NCBI GenBank assembly: GCA_937881505.1
Contig: CALGEM010000268.1
Location: 1-5,867, forward strand
Reading direction: 5' to 3'
Length of the DNA: 5,867 nucleotides
DNA from: an uncultured euryarchaeote
GTDB taxonomy: Archaea > Thermoplasmatota > Poseidoniia > Poseidoniales > Poseidoniaceae
Below, piece after piece: positions 5,573 through 5,867 of this stretch. A program made the position numbers and the translations under genes. Position 1 is the stretch's first letter; every line of letters begins with the position of its first letter. A model generated the notes under the pieces. The model had not been told where the DNA came from. It saw only the letters and a program-made list of their open reading frames with translations, and ran no database searches.

Positions 5573-5867
5573 TCAATACAGATAGAAGGCTGGGAAGATG
5601 ACCACCCAAGCCAAGTCGACAAAGTGCCAGTACAGACCAAAGTACTCGATGCCCTGACCGTTTTCTTCGTCAAAGCCAACGGTGTCGGCTTTGAAGATGA
5701 GGTAGAGCATCACCAGGAGGCCGATGAAGACGTGAAGTCCGTGGGCGCCCGTGGCGATGTAGAAGATGGAACCTTGCTGCGTGGCGAGGGTGAAGCCCTC
5801 AGCGATGAGGGGGCTCCACTCGATGAGCTTCAGCACGATGAAGAGGGAACCGAGGGCCAAGGTCGCG
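5573..5867 (-). CDS. coxC: Cytochrome c oxidase subunit III, C-terminal part (5' end outside window)
   Basis: Only the last 97 residues are present; the frame is open to the window edge at 5867, so no start is assigned. Subunit III signatures are clear: a helix with TGAHGLHVFIGLLVMLYL and the C-terminal YWHFVDLAWVVIFPAFYLY, close to the YWHFVDVVW consensus of the family. About three membrane helices are included. Subunit III is a core membrane subunit of heme-copper oxygen reductases. It holds no metal and helps sustain proton uptake and stability of subunit I. It is the first visible gene of the leftward oxidase operon (III, IV, SCO). Subunits I and II are probably further upstream, outside the window. 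Confidence 0.95.
   Translation of the reverse strand, partial: ATLALGSLFIVLKLIEWSPLIAEGFTLATQQGSIFYIATGAHGLHVFIGLLVMLYLIFKADTVGFDEENGQGIEYFGLYWHFVDLAWVVIFPAFYLY

Noticed and set aside
1..5867. CRISPR array, insertion sequence or defence system
   Set aside because: No regularly spaced repeats, transposase motifs or terminal inverted repeats were seen. The genes are biosynthetic, respiratory or envelope-related.

Overview
The window looks like part of a marine archaeal genome, most likely Marine Group II Euryarchaeota (Poseidoniales) or a relative. This placement is inference. It rests on GGTGA ribosome-binding sites, a tRNA-Ser with a G discriminator, an aerobic heme-copper oxidase cluster, and large surface proteins rich in Trp, Asp and N-glycosylation sequons. 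No ribosomal RNA or other phylogenetic marker is present, so an unusual bacterium is not strictly excluded.

Left part (1-1993). A bacterial-type bifunctional riboflavin biosynthesis gene (ribD) runs leftward off the window. It is divergent from a rightward lipid kinase gene of the diacylglycerol/sphingosine kinase superfamily. The two share a short AT-rich spacer that holds a perfect 12-bp palindrome and TATA-like sequences on both strands. The lipid kinase gene converges on the next gene, and their stop codons overlap in the four bases TTAG.

Middle (1990-3626). A leftward gene encodes a 489-residue lipoprotein of unknown function. It has a lipobox, a large extracellular part, one membrane helix, and a long charged, low-complexity cytoplasmic tail. 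Upstream of it on the same strand lies an intact tRNA-Ser(UGA) gene with encoded CCA. A 10-bp direct repeat brackets this tRNA.

Right part (3647-5867). A compact leftward operon holds the end of cytochrome c oxidase subunit III (coxC), a small subunit IV and a SCO1/SenC copper chaperone. Gaps between these genes are only about 9 bases, and both downstream genes have the same GGTGA ribosome-binding site four bases before the start. Subunits III and IV belong to the terminal oxidase. SCO proteins deliver copper to the CuA site of subunit II, so the three genes fit one job: building and running aerobic respiration.

The most unusual item is the SCO protein. Its two copper-ligand Cys residues and its copper-ligand His are separated by an insertion of roughly 260 residues. 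The insertion contains two tandem Trp-rich repeats carrying 13 N-glycosylation sequons, followed by an EGF-like Cys module. The protein also ends in a C-terminal membrane helix. It looks like a copper chaperone with a large glycosylated surface domain inserted into it.
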